In this document: positions 52,210-62,310 of the stretch, piece after piece
Layout: each line of letters starts with the position of its first letter
Numbering within the stretch: position 1 is the first letter of the stretch
Source: Carnobacterium mobile DSM 4848
GTDB lineage: Bacteria; Bacillota; Bacilli; Lactobacillales; Carnobacteriaceae
DNA: 64,000 nucleotides
Assembly (NCBI RefSeq): GCF_000744825.1
Contig: NZ_JQMR01000001.1
Coordinates: forward strand, 558,001-622,000
Direction: 5' to 3'
Notes under the pieces: generated by a model
The model's database searches: none
Seen by the model: only the letters and a program-made list of their open reading frames with translations
Told to the model about the DNA's origin: nothing
Translations under genes and position numbers: made by a program

Positions 52210-53424
52210 TTAAGAATTATCACGCTTTTTCTTGAGATAAGAATGCGCCCAATCCAGCAACTGGTCTCTTTCATTGACAACTTCATCTAATAAAATAGCC
52301 CTTTCTATTGCGTCTAAAGCTTCTCCTAACCATTTTCCAGGTTTAGCATTGAACTGCTGCAATAAATCATTCCCCGAAACAGCCATCTCTTGTTTGTTTC
52401 TTATTGGTAACGATGCTTTTACTTCTTCCAAATAAGCGATATCAGATTCGCAATTAAAAAAAGGCAGCATAGCTTCAACTTCCAACGCAATGTCATAGCC
52501 GCTTTGATATAAAGACAGGCGGGTCAAAGGTGCTTTAAGCCGTTGTTGCAAAGCAATATAAGCTGTTTTGACTCTCTGCATCTCTTTTTTAGAGCATTTC
52601 CATTTCCGTAAGAATGGCTCAATTTCATCTTCTGATTTTTCCAGAAAAGCTAATAACAGCGTCCAAGCTGCTAATTGTGTTGGAATTTGACCTTCTAGTC
52701 CAGCGAATGATGTCAATTCGTTTTTGTAAAGTGAAAGCTCTGGACAATAATAATACAATTCTGTTTCAATAAACGTTTTTAAGGCTTTTTGTCGGCCTTT
52801 CCCTAAAAGAAGCTTCATGAATTCAACTTGGATTCGTTCAACGGCAATGTGTTCGAGAAGAGCATGATTTTTATGAATCGCTTTTTCGGTTTCGTTATCC
52901 ATCACAAAATCTAATTGACTAATGAAACGGACCCCACGCATCATCCGCAAAGCATCTTCAAAAAATCGTTCTTCCGGAGAACCAACTGCTTTGATCAAGC
53001 CTTTTTTTAAATCGTTTTGACCGCCAAAATAGTCAATCACTTGGCCTTCTTGGTCCATCGCTAATGCGTTTACTGTAAAATCTCGGCGTTTTAAATCTTC
53101 TTTTAGCGAACGAACAAAAACAACCTCATCCGGTCTTCTAAAATCTTGGTAAGTCGATTCTGTCCGAAATGTCGTTACTTCATAGGTTTCATTTTTTCTC
53201 AAAACCATTACCGTCCCATGTTCAATGCCCACATCAAATGTCTTTGGAAAGATTTTTTTGACTTCAGCGGGAAAAGCGCTAGTAGCAATATCCACATCAT
53301 TGATTTCTTTATTTAGCAAAGCATCTCTGACGCACCCTCCTACAAAATAGGCTTCAAAACCAGCTTCTTGTATTTTTTTAATGATCGGTAAAGCTTTCAT
53401 AAATTCGTGATTAGAGGTGATCAT
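52210..53424 (-). CDS. cca: CCA-adding enzyme (tRNA nucleotidyltransferase)
   Basis: This 404-residue class II tRNA nucleotidyltransferase adds or repairs the 3' CCA of tRNA. It has the nucleotidyltransferase motif [11 protein letters not shown] with INDVDIATS, and [24 protein letters not shown] and [11 protein letters not shown] of the neck region. Its ATG overlaps the dapB stop (ATGA), so the two genes are coupled, an order common in Firmicutes. The length is normal. Confidence 0.97.
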   Translation of the reverse strand: MITSNHEFMKALPIIKKIQEAGFEAYFVGGCVRDALLNKEINDVDIATSAFPAEVKKIFPKTFDVGIEHGTVMVLRKNETYEVTTFRTESTYQDFRRPDEVVFVRSLKEDLKRRDFTVNALAMDQEGQVIDYFGGQNDLKKGLIKAVGSPEERFFEDALRMMRGVRFISQLDFVMDNETEKAIHKNHALLEHIAVERIQVEFMKLLLGKGRQKALKTFIETELYYYCPELSLYKNELTSFAGLEGQIPTQLAAWTLLLAFLEKSEDEIEPFLRKWKCSKKEMQRVKTAYIALQQRLKAPLTRLSLYQSGYDIALEVEAMLPFFNCESDIAYLEEVKASLPIRNKQEMAVSGNDLLQQFNAKPGKWLGEALDAIERAILLDEVVNERDQLLDWAHSYLKKKRDNS

Positions 53425-54212
53425 AGAAGGTTTTCCAATCCATAAATCAATTCGTCTAATTCCATGACTTTTTCACAACCTAAAGCCACTCCTGTCATAA
53501 AGGAAGCCCGGTCGTATGAATCGTGGCGAATCGTTAAGCCTTCACCTGTGCTGCCAAATTGAACTTGCTGGTGAGCCACTAAACCTGGTAAACGGACACT
53601 ATGGATCTTCATTCCTTTGTAATCTGCTCCGCGTGCTCCAGGAATGCTTTCTTTTTCATCTGGATGGCCTTGTTGATGATCGCCTCGTTCTGCATAGATC
53701 ATTTCAGCTGTCTTAATGGCTGTTCCACTTGGCGCATCTAACTTGTTATCATGGTGCATTTCAATTATCTCTACATCTGGGAAGTATTTAGCAGCTTTTG
53801 CTGAAAATTGCATCATTAATACGGCACCGATAGCAAAATTCGGTGCTATTAGTCCGCCTATCTTTTTATCTTTAGATAAATCAGTCAACTTTTTAACTTC
53901 GGTTTCTGAAAAACCTGTCGTTCCAACAACCGGACGGATTCCATTTTCTAGTGCAAATTGTGTATTGGCATAAGCAACAGCCGGGATAGTAAAATCAATC
54001 CAAACATCAGCGTCTACACTTTGGACTAATGCTTCTTTTTCATTAAAAACGGGCACATCTATTTCAGAAAATTCAGCCATTTCATTTAAATTACTTTCTT
54101 TAGCATAAGGATCCAATACCCCGACTAAAGAAAAATCTTTATTTTCAATAACCATTTTAGTGGCTGTAGAGCCCATTTTCCCTTTAAATCCGGCAACTAT
54201 TATGTTTATCAT
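53421..54212 (-). CDS. dapB: 4-hydroxy-tetrahydrodipicolinate reductase
   Basis: This 263-residue NAD(P)H-dependent enzyme belongs to the diaminopimelate/lysine pathway. It has GFKGKMGS for nucleotide binding, the catalytic [13 protein letters not shown], and the substrate-domain [26 protein letters not shown] is the ribosome site. It is followed directly by cca. The product feeds peptidoglycan and lysine synthesis. Confidence 0.97.
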   Translation of the reverse strand: MINIIVAGFKGKMGSTATKMVIENKDFSLVGVLDPYAKESNLNEMAEFSEIDVPVFNEKEALVQSVDADVWIDFTIPAVAYANTQFALENGIRPVVGTTGFSETEVKKLTDLSKDKKIGGLIAPNFAIGAVLMMQFSAKAAKYFPDVEIIEMHHDNKLDAPSGTAIKTAEMIYAERGDHQQGHPDEKESIPGARGADYKGMKIHSVRLPGLVAHQQVQFGSTGEGLTIRHDSYDRASFMTGVALGCEKVMELDELIYGLENLL

Positions 54213-54360
54213 TTTTTATCCATCCTTTCAAAACGGTCCTTAATTTACATGTTTATTCTATCAAAAAATTCCCTTAAAATGCCAACTAAACTGATCTCTT
54301 TTATCTTATCAATAAAATTTCAGCTTGCAAGCACGTTTCTTTTATTTAAAATTTTCAATA

Positions 54361-54396
54361 AAAAAAGCCAAATCCCTAATGATTCGGCTTTTTTTG
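54361..54396. terminator. Terminator between ypiB-like gene and dapB
   Basis: The stem AAAAAGCCAAATC / GATTCGGCTTTTT with T and A runs ends the ypiB-like transcript (minus strand). Confidence 0.85.
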
Positions 54397-54951
54397 TTCT
54401 TTTAAAAGATCCTCTTCAATTTCTTTCAATTCATTGGATAATTGGAGAAATTGATCTCGATCATCCGTTTCCAAAGCTTGATCAATTTGCTGCATGACTT
54501 GCTGTTTCTTATGATTTAAAGTCAGTGTATTCAACGCATGTTTTACTTCATTTTCTAATTCTACGCTGATAAAGTCATTCCATTTATGATAAGGGTTATC
54601 TTCTAAGACTGCCAAGTATTGGGAAGTTTTCCAGGGATCTCTAAAAATAAGTTCCACATATATATCTTCGTGCCAATTCAATCTAACTTCATGAAAAGCT
54701 TGTTCAGGGTCATTGAATAAGATTCCGTCTTTGTAAAATGAAAAAGATTCGCCGTCTGTACCGATCGTTGACATCAACATGCCTCTAGGTGTAGTTTCAA
54801 CAGTTTCAACAAAATGAACTTTATTTAAAACAATGTCATGGTTCAGTAAATAGTTTAATATCCACATCGCCTCTCTTTGCTTTAATTGATGACGATCCAA
54901 AAACCATCCAAGAAATTCTTTTTTTGCTTCTAAAGATACCTTGATATTCAT
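54376..54951 (-). CDS. YpiB/UPF0302 family protein
   Basis: This 191-residue protein starts at MNIKVSLEAKKEFLGWFLDR after a GGAGG site; an upstream in-frame start at 54987 is unlikely. It has the family patterns REAMWILNYLLNHD, HFVETVETTPRGM and ELIFRDPWKTSQY. It lies between the TPR gene and dapB, as in other Lactobacillales. The biochemical role is not established. Confidence 0.9.
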   Translation of the reverse strand: MNIKVSLEAKKEFLGWFLDRHQLKQREAMWILNYLLNHDIVLNKVHFVETVETTPRGMLMSTIGTDGESFSFYKDGILFNDPEQAFHEVRLNWHEDIYVELIFRDPWKTSQYLAVLEDNPYHKWNDFISVELENEVKHALNTLTLNHKKQQVMQQIDQALETDDRDQFLQLSNELKEIEEDLLKEQKKPNH

Positions 54952-55001
54952 TATGAAAACCTCCTCATCCCCTAAGCCTACTCTCATTATAACCTAATCT
55001 T

Positions 55002-56267
55002 TTAATAGTTAGTATTAATTTCTTCTGAAAGTTCCAATATTTCTGCATCCGCAGGTTCTAACAACAAGTAATCGGCTACTGCGTTTTTTATCATCGTCCG
55101 TTCTCCTGCTTCTCTGAGGAAATAAATATAGTTTTTTAAGAAATCTTTATTTTGATTTAAAGCAGGATAAACTTGTTGGTAAGCTTTTTCTGCTAGGTCA
55201 TATTTTTCTAATTTGTCATAAGCTATCGCTGCATCCCAATAGAATTGCGGATCCGATTGACCGTACTCTAATGCTTGTTCAATTAGTGTTGCTGCTTCTT
55301 CAAATCGTTCTTGTTTCAACAGCAGATTAATATAAGCCAATTGTAAACTTTCATTATCGGGAGAAAGCGCATTGGCTGATAAATAGTATTCTTCAGCCTG
55401 TTCTTCTTGTTCTAATTTAAGAGCAATCTCTGCTCCGATTACAAACAGTTCATAATTGTACTGATCCATTCTCAATCCTGCTTGAACAATTTCAGCAGCT
55501 TTTTCAAGTTGGTTTTCTTCTTCCAATCCTTTAGCTAAATTAGGATAAACTGAGGTATAAGACGGATCTAACTCTTTTAGCTTGTAGAAAACTTCATTGG
55601 CACGTTTGAATTCTTTCTGTTGCATGTATGTTACCCCTAATTCAAATAAAGCATCGACTGTCTCGTTTTCTTCTACGCTTTGTTCAAAGTACAATACTGC
55701 CTGTTCTAAGTCACCTAGAGCACTATAGGCAGCTCCACAACGGCTTGCTAAGTTTATACCTGAAAACTCGCTATATCCTTGAATCATCAGCTCTTCATAT
55801 CCATGGATGGCTTGGGCATATTTTCCCATTGAAAATTGCAGCTCTGCCAGTGCAAATTGAATAACCGGTTCATCCGGTAAAAGTTCTTTAGCTTTTAATA
55901 TTTTTTGTTCACTGACTTCATACAATCCTTGAACTTGATAAAGATCAGCGAAAACAAGTAAAGCCTGAGGAAAAGCTTCGCTTGTCTCAGGTACATCAAG
56001 CAGCCATTCCATAGCAGCATCGATTTCGTTTGATTCAATTTCGATTTCTGCTAAACCTATTTTTAATTCATCATCTTCCGGGTGTTTGGTCAATAGATGA
56101 TGATAAATTTGTTTCGTTTCTTCTAAAAAGCCTAAATGATATAAATTACCGGCTAATTGATACAATTGATCATCTGTATCCGCTACTAACGCTTGTTCAA
56201 AAAAAGCATGAGCTTCTTTTAGTTGTTGGTTTTGAAGAGCATCAATCATTTTTTGGCTATTATTCAT
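55002..56267 (-). CDS. TPR repeat protein (YpiA-like)
   Basis: This 421-residue protein is built almost wholly of tetratricopeptide repeats of 34 residues (for example NLYHLGFLEETKQIYHHLLT, and AKGLEEENQLEKAAEIVQAG). No signal or membrane segment is present, so it is cytosolic. It lies next to the ypiB-like gene in a conserved pair. A scaffold role is likely; no partner is known from the sequence. Confidence 0.93.
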   Translation of the reverse strand: MNNSQKMIDALQNQQLKEAHAFFEQALVADTDDQLYQLAGNLYHLGFLEETKQIYHHLLTKHPEDDELKIGLAEIEIESNEIDAAMEWLLDVPETSEAFPQALLVFADLYQVQGLYEVSEQKILKAKELLPDEPVIQFALAELQFSMGKYAQAIHGYEELMIQGYSEFSGINLASRCGAAYSALGDLEQAVLYFEQSVEENETVDALFELGVTYMQQKEFKRANEVFYKLKELDPSYTSVYPNLAKGLEEENQLEKAAEIVQAGLRMDQYNYELFVIGAEIALKLEQEEQAEEYYLSANALSPDNESLQLAYINLLLKQERFEEAATLIEQALEYGQSDPQFYWDAAIAYDKLEKYDLAEKAYQQVYPALNQNKDFLKNYIYFLREAGERTMIKNAVADYLLLEPADAEILELSEEINTNY

Positions 56268-56648
56268 TTATTTTACCTCTTTCATTTACAATCATCTTTT
56301 TCAATCTTTTATCTATTTTAACATATTTTTATAGTGATTTGGGATTCAGACTATTTCTATCATCCTAAGACAGTTTTCTCGCAAAAAGCTGATTTTGATA
56401 AGTTCTTTTTAATTGTTCATCATTTGACCTCTTTTTATGGCTATTTCTTCTTGAACACAGATTAGTTAAATTTAACAAGTACCTGACGCTTGTTGTTATT
56501 TTTGATATACTAACTATGAGATATCACTAACATTGATTTCATCTTTTTAAATAGCTCCTGATTGTTTAACTTTAAAAGTTGATTTTTCAAAAATGGACAA
56601 GATGATACACATGTTTTTTTAGAACTGATTTACTACAGGAGGCCGGAA
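56268..56648. other. Intergenic region between divergent genes
   Basis: AT-rich, with no gene or structured RNA recognised. It must hold the promoters of the ypiA-like gene (minus) and the small gene at 56649 (plus). Confidence 0.5.
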
Positions 56649-56960
56649 ATGACTTTTAAAGAATTTTTAGAATATATCAATGAACAGTTAAGCGGAAAAA
56701 GCACTTTTTATGAAAAAGCAATGGAAGACCAACTAGCTCGCAATAGCAGACGTGCTCCTGCTAAGCGATGGAATGAAACAAAGATGGAGCGAGCTGTCGA
56801 TAAGATGTGGATTGAATTAGTTCGTAGTATCTACGATAAATTTAAAACTATTATCAATTCTAAATCAGCTGATCCCTATCAAGGATGGATCGAATTTATG
56901 AACAATAATGAATCTCTAGAAAACTTAGATGAAATGATTGTCGATCTAGAGTTTGAATAA
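56649..56960 (+). CDS. Small conserved-type cytosolic protein, unknown function
   Basis: This is a 103-residue helical, charged protein with a strong ribosome site (AGGAGG). No domain is recognised; the ARNSRRAPAKRWNETKMERA segment is basic and could bind nucleic acid. It is a monocistronic chromosomal gene transcribed against its neighbours. Confidence 0.7.
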   Translation: MTFKEFLEYINEQLSGKSTFYEKAMEDQLARNSRRAPAKRWNETKMERAVDKMWIELVRSIYDKFKTIINSKSADPYQGWIEFMNNNESLENLDEMIVDLEFE

Positions 56961-57120
56961 AATTAAACATTGTTGAACAATACTAAGCTAGCGGATGATA
57001 AATTTCTGCTAGTTTTTTGCTAGTTTTAGAAACACCCACCCTATAAAAAGGTTGTATAGCATTTGACATTGATCAGTAATGAAACTGATTTTCTTCTCAT
57101 ACAAAATGATTTAGGAATAC

Positions 57121-57406
57121 ATCTCAAAAATTTTTGGAGGAATAGGGAGTTGCTTGTAGCCATGGAAAAGGATACGGAAAAAACGAAGCACTGTGGGCAT
57201 ACGCCCAAGTGTATCATGTCTATACAGCTGCTGAAGCAGCAACAGTCATGACAAACTTGTAAGTTTTGAGACACGTTCTTCGGCTCAAAAAGGTCCCATG
57301 GCTTTCCACAAGCAACCCCGTAGTCCGGAGGAAATTTTCTTACGAACGTCAGAAAATGAAGAACCTATAAAAACAGCAAAAACCCCTGATTTCTCAGGGG
57401 TTTTTA
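57121..57406 (+). ncRNA. Candidate structured non-coding RNA
   Basis: Between the small gene and hup lies a long-range helix: GGGAGTTGCTTGTAGCCATGG at 57146-57165 pairs with the complement at 57296-57318 (a 3-base bulge only). Inside are GGGC-ATAC-GCCC and GCTGCTGAAGCAGC hairpins. The region ends in a strong terminator at 57378-57406. The long rod with an outer bubble recalls 6S RNA, but I see no diagnostic sequence for 6S, SRP RNA, RNase P RNA or tmRNA. Confidence 0.55.
57378..57406. terminator. Bidirectional terminator between ncRNA candidate and hup
   Basis: AAAAACCCCTGA / TCAGGGGTTTTT has A and T runs on both sides. It fits termination of hup (minus) and of the RNA candidate (plus). Confidence 0.9.
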
Positions 57407-57414
57407 AGTACAGA

Positions 57415-57690
57415 TTATTTAACTGCATCTTTAAGTGCTTTACCTGGTTTGAATGCAGGTACTTTGCTTGCAGAGATTTGGATTTCTTCCCCAGTTTGAG
57501 GGTTACGTCCTTTACGAGCAGCACGATCACGAACTTCGAAGTTACCAAAACCAATGATTTGTACTTTTTCGCCTTTGCTCAAAGTTGCTTGAATAGTTTC
57601 GAAAACAGCATCTACTGCTGTAGTTGCGTCTTTTTTAGTCAATCCTGTTTCAGCAACAACATTTTCTATTAATTCAGCTTTATTAGCCAT
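57415..57690 (-). CDS. hup: DNA-binding protein HU
   Basis: This 91-residue histone-like protein compacts DNA and supports recombination. It starts [20 protein letters not shown] and has [30 protein letters not shown] and the end [17 protein letters not shown] at 57690 follows GGGAGGTGA; the longer frame upstream is not translated. It is monocistronic with its own terminator. Confidence 0.97.
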   Translation of the reverse strand: MANKAELIENVVAETGLTKKDATTAVDAVFETIQATLSKGEKVQIIGFGNFEVRDRAARKGRNPQTGEEIQISASKVPAFKPGKALKDAVK

Positions 57691-57980
57691 GTATATTTCA
57701 CCTCCCTCGAAAAGAAGAATAGATGCTTTTTTTAAGAAGCAAATAAACATCATAATTTCATTTTTGAGTGGTCCAAAAATGAAGCAATGCGAAATGCTCT
57801 ATTAGTCATCTAAATAACATTTCATTTAAAAAGATATCATACAAATGCCGTTCCTGCAATGATTTTCATTGCTTTTATCGTAATTTATTGGCTTTTTATC
57901 TTTAACTGTTTAAATGTTTGTATCGCTCAATTAAATGTGTTAGAATACCAACTTTGCTTTTTCAAATTCAGTCACTGCCT
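57691..57980. other. hup-der intergenic region
   Basis: It holds the hup promoter region. A short inverted repeat is present near 57850-57875 (GCAATGA...TCATTGC type). No gene is seen. Confidence 0.45.
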
Positions 57981-59294
57981 TTATTTTCGTTGGCGAGTAA
58001 GAATTCTAATTGGTGTACCTTCAAACACAAAAGTATCACGGATTCGATTTTCAAGAAAACGTGCATAAGAAAAGTGCATCATTTCTGGATCGTTCACGAA
58101 AACAACAAAAGTTGGAGGTTTCACAGCTACTTGTGTAGCATAATAAATCTTCAAACGTTTTCCTTTGTCTGTAGGCGTTGGATTCATTGCTACAGCATCC
58201 ATGATGACATCGTTTAAAACAGAAGACTGTACTCGTAACCGTTGATTTTCGCTGACGAGTTTAATCATTTCAGGCAGCTTATTTAATCGTTGTTTCGTTA
58301 ACGCAGATACAAAAACAATTGGAGCATAACTTAAATAAGCAAATTCCTTACGAATATCTTTTTCAAAATCTTTCATCGTACTGTTATCTTTTTCAAGAGT
58401 ATCCCATTTATTTACTACGATAATAACGCCTTTTCCAGCCTCATGAGCGTATCCAGCGACTTTCTTATCTTGTTCTCTAATGCCTTCTTCAGCGTTCAAT
58501 ACAACTAGAACGACATCAGAGCGTTCAATCGCCCTAAGAGCTCTCAACACACTATATTTTTCAGTTGTTTCATACACTTTACCGCGTTTACGCATTCCAG
58601 CTGTATCGATCATAACAAATTCGGTGCCTTCAGCGTCTACAAATTCGGTATCGATTGCATCTCGTGTTGTTCCAGCTATATTAGAAACAATTACACGATC
58701 TTCACCCAGCATAGCATTAACAATAGACGATTTTCCTACATTGGGTCTGCCAATAAGGCTAAATTTAATAACAGAATCATCATACTCTTCTTCTGTGTCC
58801 TCAGGAAAATGGCTGATCGCTGCGTCTAAAAGATCTCCTATTCCTAAACCATGACTGCCTGAAATAGGAAACGGTTCTCCTAAACCAAGGGTATAAAAAT
58901 CGAATATTTCACTGCGCATTTCAGGGTTATCTACTTTATTAACTGCTAGTAACACAGGTTTATTCGTACGGTATAAAATCTTCGCTACATTTTCATCGGC
59001 ATCTGTGACGCTTTCTCTTCCACTGGTAATAAAAATAATGACGTCTGCCTCTTCCATTGCGATTTCTGCTTGGTGCTTGATTTGTTCAAGAAATGGTTCG
59101 TCTCCCAAATCAATTCCGCCTGTATCAATCAGATTAAACTCTTTGCCCAACCATTCAGCCGGAGCATAGATGCGGTCACGCGTAACGCCTGAAATATCTT
59201 CAACAATAGAAATTCTTTCGCCTACAATGCGATTAAAAATAGTTGATTTGCCTACATTTGGACGACCAACGATGGCGATAACTGGTTTTGCCAT
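57981..59294 (-). CDS. der: Ribosome-assembly GTPase Der (EngA)
   Basis: This 437-residue protein has two tandem G domains, each with a GRPNVGKS P-loop (near residues 10 and 183), DTGG and DTAG motifs, NKVD and NKWD base-recognition motifs and a KH-like C-terminal domain. It is essential for 50S subunit assembly. ATG at 59294 follows GGAGGC; the longer frame upstream is rejected. Confidence 0.97.
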   Translation of the reverse strand: MAKPVIAIVGRPNVGKSTIFNRIVGERISIVEDISGVTRDRIYAPAEWLGKEFNLIDTGGIDLGDEPFLEQIKHQAEIAMEEADVIIFITSGRESVTDADENVAKILYRTNKPVLLAVNKVDNPEMRSEIFDFYTLGLGEPFPISGSHGLGIGDLLDAAISHFPEDTEEEYDDSVIKFSLIGRPNVGKSSIVNAMLGEDRVIVSNIAGTTRDAIDTEFVDAEGTEFVMIDTAGMRKRGKVYETTEKYSVLRALRAIERSDVVLVVLNAEEGIREQDKKVAGYAHEAGKGVIIVVNKWDTLEKDNSTMKDFEKDIRKEFAYLSYAPIVFVSALTKQRLNKLPEMIKLVSENQRLRVQSSVLNDVIMDAVAMNPTPTDKGKRLKIYYATQVAVKPPTFVVFVNDPEMMHFSYARFLENRIRDTFVFEGTPIRILTRQRK

Positions 59295-59435
59295 TGATTT
59301 AGCCTCCTTCTTTTTATTTCTTATTCTTTTAGTTAGTTTATAGAACAAAGCTTGAACTTGCAAGCTTTTGCTGAACAAAACTGATTAAAACAGTAAACTT
59401 CAGCTACTTTTTTAAGCTATTTCTCATTTTAAGAC

Positions 59436-59475
59436 AGAAAAAATGACATGCAGCTCGCTTACACCGCATGTCTGT
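59436..59475 (-). terminator. Terminator of the rpsA-like gene
   Basis: On the minus strand GACATGC / GCATGTC pairs around a GC-containing loop and is followed by ATTTTTT. Confidence 0.8.
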
Positions 59476-59495
59476 TTTCTCTACATTAGCGTTAA

Positions 59496-60728
59496 TTATT
59501 TTTCTTCTTCAGCATCTTCTGTATCAGAAGTAATATCCGATAATTGATCGCCAAGAATGTCACCTAAAGTAAATCCAGTATCTGATTCCGGTACTTCGTA
59601 ATCAGTTGTTTCTTCTTTTGCTTCTTGATATGGTTTTTCTTCTAAAGCTTTAATACTCAAAGATAAGCGTTGATCATTAGGGTTAACATCTAATACTTTC
59701 ACTTTGATTTCTTGGCCTTCACTTAATACCTCATGCGGTGTTGCAATATGGTTATGTGAAATTTGTGAAATATGCACCAAACCTTCTACGCCAGGGAAAA
59801 CTTCTACAAATGCACCGAAACTTGTTAGACGTTTAACGGTTCCATCTAAAACAGAGCCTACTGCTGCACGTTCTTCAATGTTGTCCCATGGTCCAGGTAA
59901 AGTATCTTTGATAGATAATGAAATTCTTCCAGTTTCTTCATCGACAGAAAGAACTTTTACATCAACCTCTTCCCCAACTTTTAAAACATCTGCTGGATTT
60001 TTAACGTGTTCGTAAGAGATTTGGGAAATATGGACAAGTCCATCTACTCCGCCTAAATCAATGAAAGCTCCAAAATTAGTTAAGCGGGCAACTTTCCCTT
60101 TAACCGTTTCGCCTTCAGTTAAATTCTGCATGATCTCTTTTTTCTTCAACTCATTTTCAGCTTGTAAAACAGCTTTATGAGAAAGGATCAAACGATTTTC
60201 ACTAGGTTCGATTTCCATAATTTTAAATGCCAACGTTTTTCCTTTATAACTTGAAAAATCATCAACAAAATGAACATCAACCATTGAAGCTGGAACAAAA
60301 CCGCGAACCCCTGCATCAACGACTAAACCGCCTTTAACCACTTCTTTGACAGGAGCTTCAATAATCGTTCCTTCTTCAAAATCTTTTTGGATTTTTTCCC
60401 ATACTTGTTTAGCATCGATCCGGCGCTTCGATAGTAAATAGCTGCCGTTTTCTTTATCTTTAATTTCTTTTATTACGACTAAATCAACTACATCACCTAC
60501 ATTGACAATTTCTGTCACATCTTCAAAAGGTGCAGCGGATAATTCGTTATTAGGAATAACGCCTTCAACGCCTCCGCCGATAATGCCGACGATAGCTTGT
60601 TTATTATCTTGGATTTTTAGAATTTCTCCCTGAACAGTATCGCCAATATGAATTTCTTGTACGCTGTTTAATGCGTCCAGCATTGACTCTTGTTCTGTTG
60701 CTTCGTTATTACCTATGTGATCTGTCAT
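59496..60728 (-). CDS. rpsA: S1-domain RNA-binding protein (ribosomal protein S1 homologue)
   Basis: This 410-residue protein has four S1 domains (starting near residues 30, 115, 200 and 287; the last two carry FGAFIDLGGVDGLVHISQIS and FGAFVEVFPGVEGLVHISQI) and an acidic C-terminal tail. Gram-positive S1 homologues of this size bind mRNA and assist translation in part of the mRNA pool. GGAGGAC is the ribosome site. It lies between cmk and der, the usual order. Confidence 0.95.
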   Translation of the reverse strand: MTDHIGNNEATEQESMLDALNSVQEIHIGDTVQGEILKIQDNKQAIVGIIGGGVEGVIPNNELSAAPFEDVTEIVNVGDVVDLVVIKEIKDKENGSYLLSKRRIDAKQVWEKIQKDFEEGTIIEAPVKEVVKGGLVVDAGVRGFVPASMVDVHFVDDFSSYKGKTLAFKIMEIEPSENRLILSHKAVLQAENELKKKEIMQNLTEGETVKGKVARLTNFGAFIDLGGVDGLVHISQISYEHVKNPADVLKVGEEVDVKVLSVDEETGRISLSIKDTLPGPWDNIEERAAVGSVLDGTVKRLTSFGAFVEVFPGVEGLVHISQISHNHIATPHEVLSEGQEIKVKVLDVNPNDQRLSLSIKALEEKPYQEAKEETTDYEVPESDTGFTLGDILGDQLSDITSDTEDAEEEK

Positions 60729-60888
60729 GTTTTTGTCCTCCTATTTTAGCCAAATAAATCCTTCTCTACTTATTTTAACCAATTTTCTAAAATAATGCCA
60801 CCAAAACACCTACAAAAAACTAAGTCTAAACTGATAACCACTAGATTCTTTCGTTGTTGCAAACCATTTGATCCCTATTCAAGGACAG

Positions 60889-61563
60889 TCAGCTTACTTT
60901 TTCAGCGATAATGTCTTTGATTTTTTGAACTACTTGTTCGATCCCTAGACCAGTAGTATCCACTAAGATCGCATCTTCTGCTTGTTTCAACGGAGAGACC
61001 GTACGATGCGAGTCCTTATAATCCCGTTCTGCAATTTCTTGTTTTAACGTATCTAAAGGTGTATTTACACCGTTAGATAGATTTTCTTTATAGCGTCTAT
61101 CTGCTCGTTCATCCACACTTGCAACCAGAAAAATCTTCACTTCAGCATGTGGTAAAACAGCTGTACCAATATCGCGTCCATCCATCACGATTTTGCCTTG
61201 ATCGGCAATTTTCTTTTGTCTTTTCACTAATTCTTTTCGTACTTCGCTATGGGCTGCAACAACAGACACTAAATTCGTTACATCTGGTTGTCGGATAGCT
61301 TCTGTTACTTCTACGTGATTGACAAATACTTTTTGTTTTTTTTCAGAAGGTTCAAAAGATAATTCCATTTTTTTCAATAAACTGACTAAAGCTTGTTCAT
61401 CTGTAGGATCTATTTTAAACTGCAAGGCTTGGTAAGTTAACGCCCGATACATCGCTCCTGTATCACAATAAACATATCCTAAATCTTTAGCCAGTATTTT
61501 AGCTACGGTACTTTTTCCAGCAGAAGCTGGTCCGTCTATAGCAATCATTATTTTTTTATCCAT
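60889..61563 (-). CDS. cmk: Cytidylate kinase
   Basis: This 224-residue enzyme phosphorylates CMP and dCMP with ATP. The P-loop is [11 protein letters not shown] near residue 8. [11 protein letters not shown] and the [11 protein letters not shown] core follow, then [13 protein letters not shown] at 61563 follows AGAAGG; the longer upstream frame is not favoured. It is followed by the rpsA-like gene. Confidence 0.97.
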   Translation of the reverse strand: MDKKIMIAIDGPASAGKSTVAKILAKDLGYVYCDTGAMYRALTYQALQFKIDPTDEQALVSLLKKMELSFEPSEKKQKVFVNHVEVTEAIRQPDVTNLVSVVAAHSEVRKELVKRQKKIADQGKIVMDGRDIGTAVLPHAEVKIFLVASVDERADRRYKENLSNGVNTPLDTLKQEIAERDYKDSHRTVSPLKQAEDAILVDTTGLGIEQVVQKIKDIIAEKVS

Positions 61564-61590
61564 TGTTAGCCTTCTTTCTGTTTTCACATT

Positions 61591-61614
61591 AAAAGCCGTC
61601 CTAAGACGGCTTTT
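61591..61614 (-). terminator. Terminator between LysM gene and cmk
   Basis: A perfect hairpin AAAAGCCGTC-CTAA-GACGGCTTTT ends the LysM-protein transcript. Confidence 0.85.
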
Positions 61615-61630
61615 AATGACATGTTTTTAC

Positions 61631-62248
61631 TTATTTTACTTTTAACACTGTTCCTACTGAAACTTCATCGCCAGAAATGCCATTTAAAGTTTTTAATTCT
61701 TCAGTTGTCATTCCATGATTTAAAGCAATACGATAAAGATTATCTCCAGCTTTAACGGTATACGTTCCGCCTGTTTCTTCTGGTACTGTTTCTGGTTCAT
61801 TTTCTTGAACACTTTCAACAGGCTCTTCTTCTGGAGGTGTTTGAACTGGAACATCAGCAATGTCCTCTTCCGGTTCAGATTCAACCGGTTGTTCTACAAC
61901 ACTACTTTCTTCTGAAGATTCGGTATCTTTCTCGCTTGAACTACTAGAACTGTTCTTTTCAGAACTTGATTCAGTACTGCTATTTTGTGTGATCGTTATT
62001 TTTTCTTCATCCGGCTTTAATTCTTCTGCTTGACTGCCGCTATTAACATACCAAAGATAAGTTGCTACTGGCAAAATGATCAGCAAAGCTAAAAATATAA
62101 ACAGCGAAGTTACTATCGGAGAAATTCCTCCTTTGGCTTTTTTACGAGCTATTCTTGACTGATTATCGCTCTCTAAGCCGTCATCGTTATCAAATTTACG
62201 AGACCAAATTTCATCATTCTGGTTTTTTTTAGATTTTTTTCCAGCCAT
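61631..62248 (-). CDS. Membrane-anchored LysM protein (YpbE-like)
   Basis: This 205-residue type II membrane protein has a basic cytoplasmic N-terminus, one helix (PIVTSLFIFLALLIILPVAT), a long Ser/Glu/Pro-rich linker and a C-terminal LysM domain (YTVKAGDNLYRIALNHGMTT) that binds peptidoglycan. ATG at 62248 has AGGAGGAA upstream. It lies between recQ and cmk, as ypbE does in relatives. No catalytic domain is present. Confidence 0.92.
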   Translation of the reverse strand: MAGKKSKKNQNDEIWSRKFDNDDGLESDNQSRIARKKAKGGISPIVTSLFIFLALLIILPVATYLWYVNSGSQAEELKPDEEKITITQNSSTESSSEKNSSSSSSEKDTESSEESSVVEQPVESEPEEDIADVPVQTPPEEEPVESVQENEPETVPEETGGTYTVKAGDNLYRIALNHGMTTEELKTLNGISGDEVSVGTVLKVK

Positions 62249-62310
62249 CAACTATTCCTCCTAAAGATAATTCGCTTTTATTGTAACATATTTTAATTCA
62301 ACTTGCTTTA

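Noticed and set aside
57063-57251. 62-codon plus-strand frame before hup
   Set aside because: It lies inside a strongly self-complementary region ending in a terminator; the base pairing explains the sequence better than coding.
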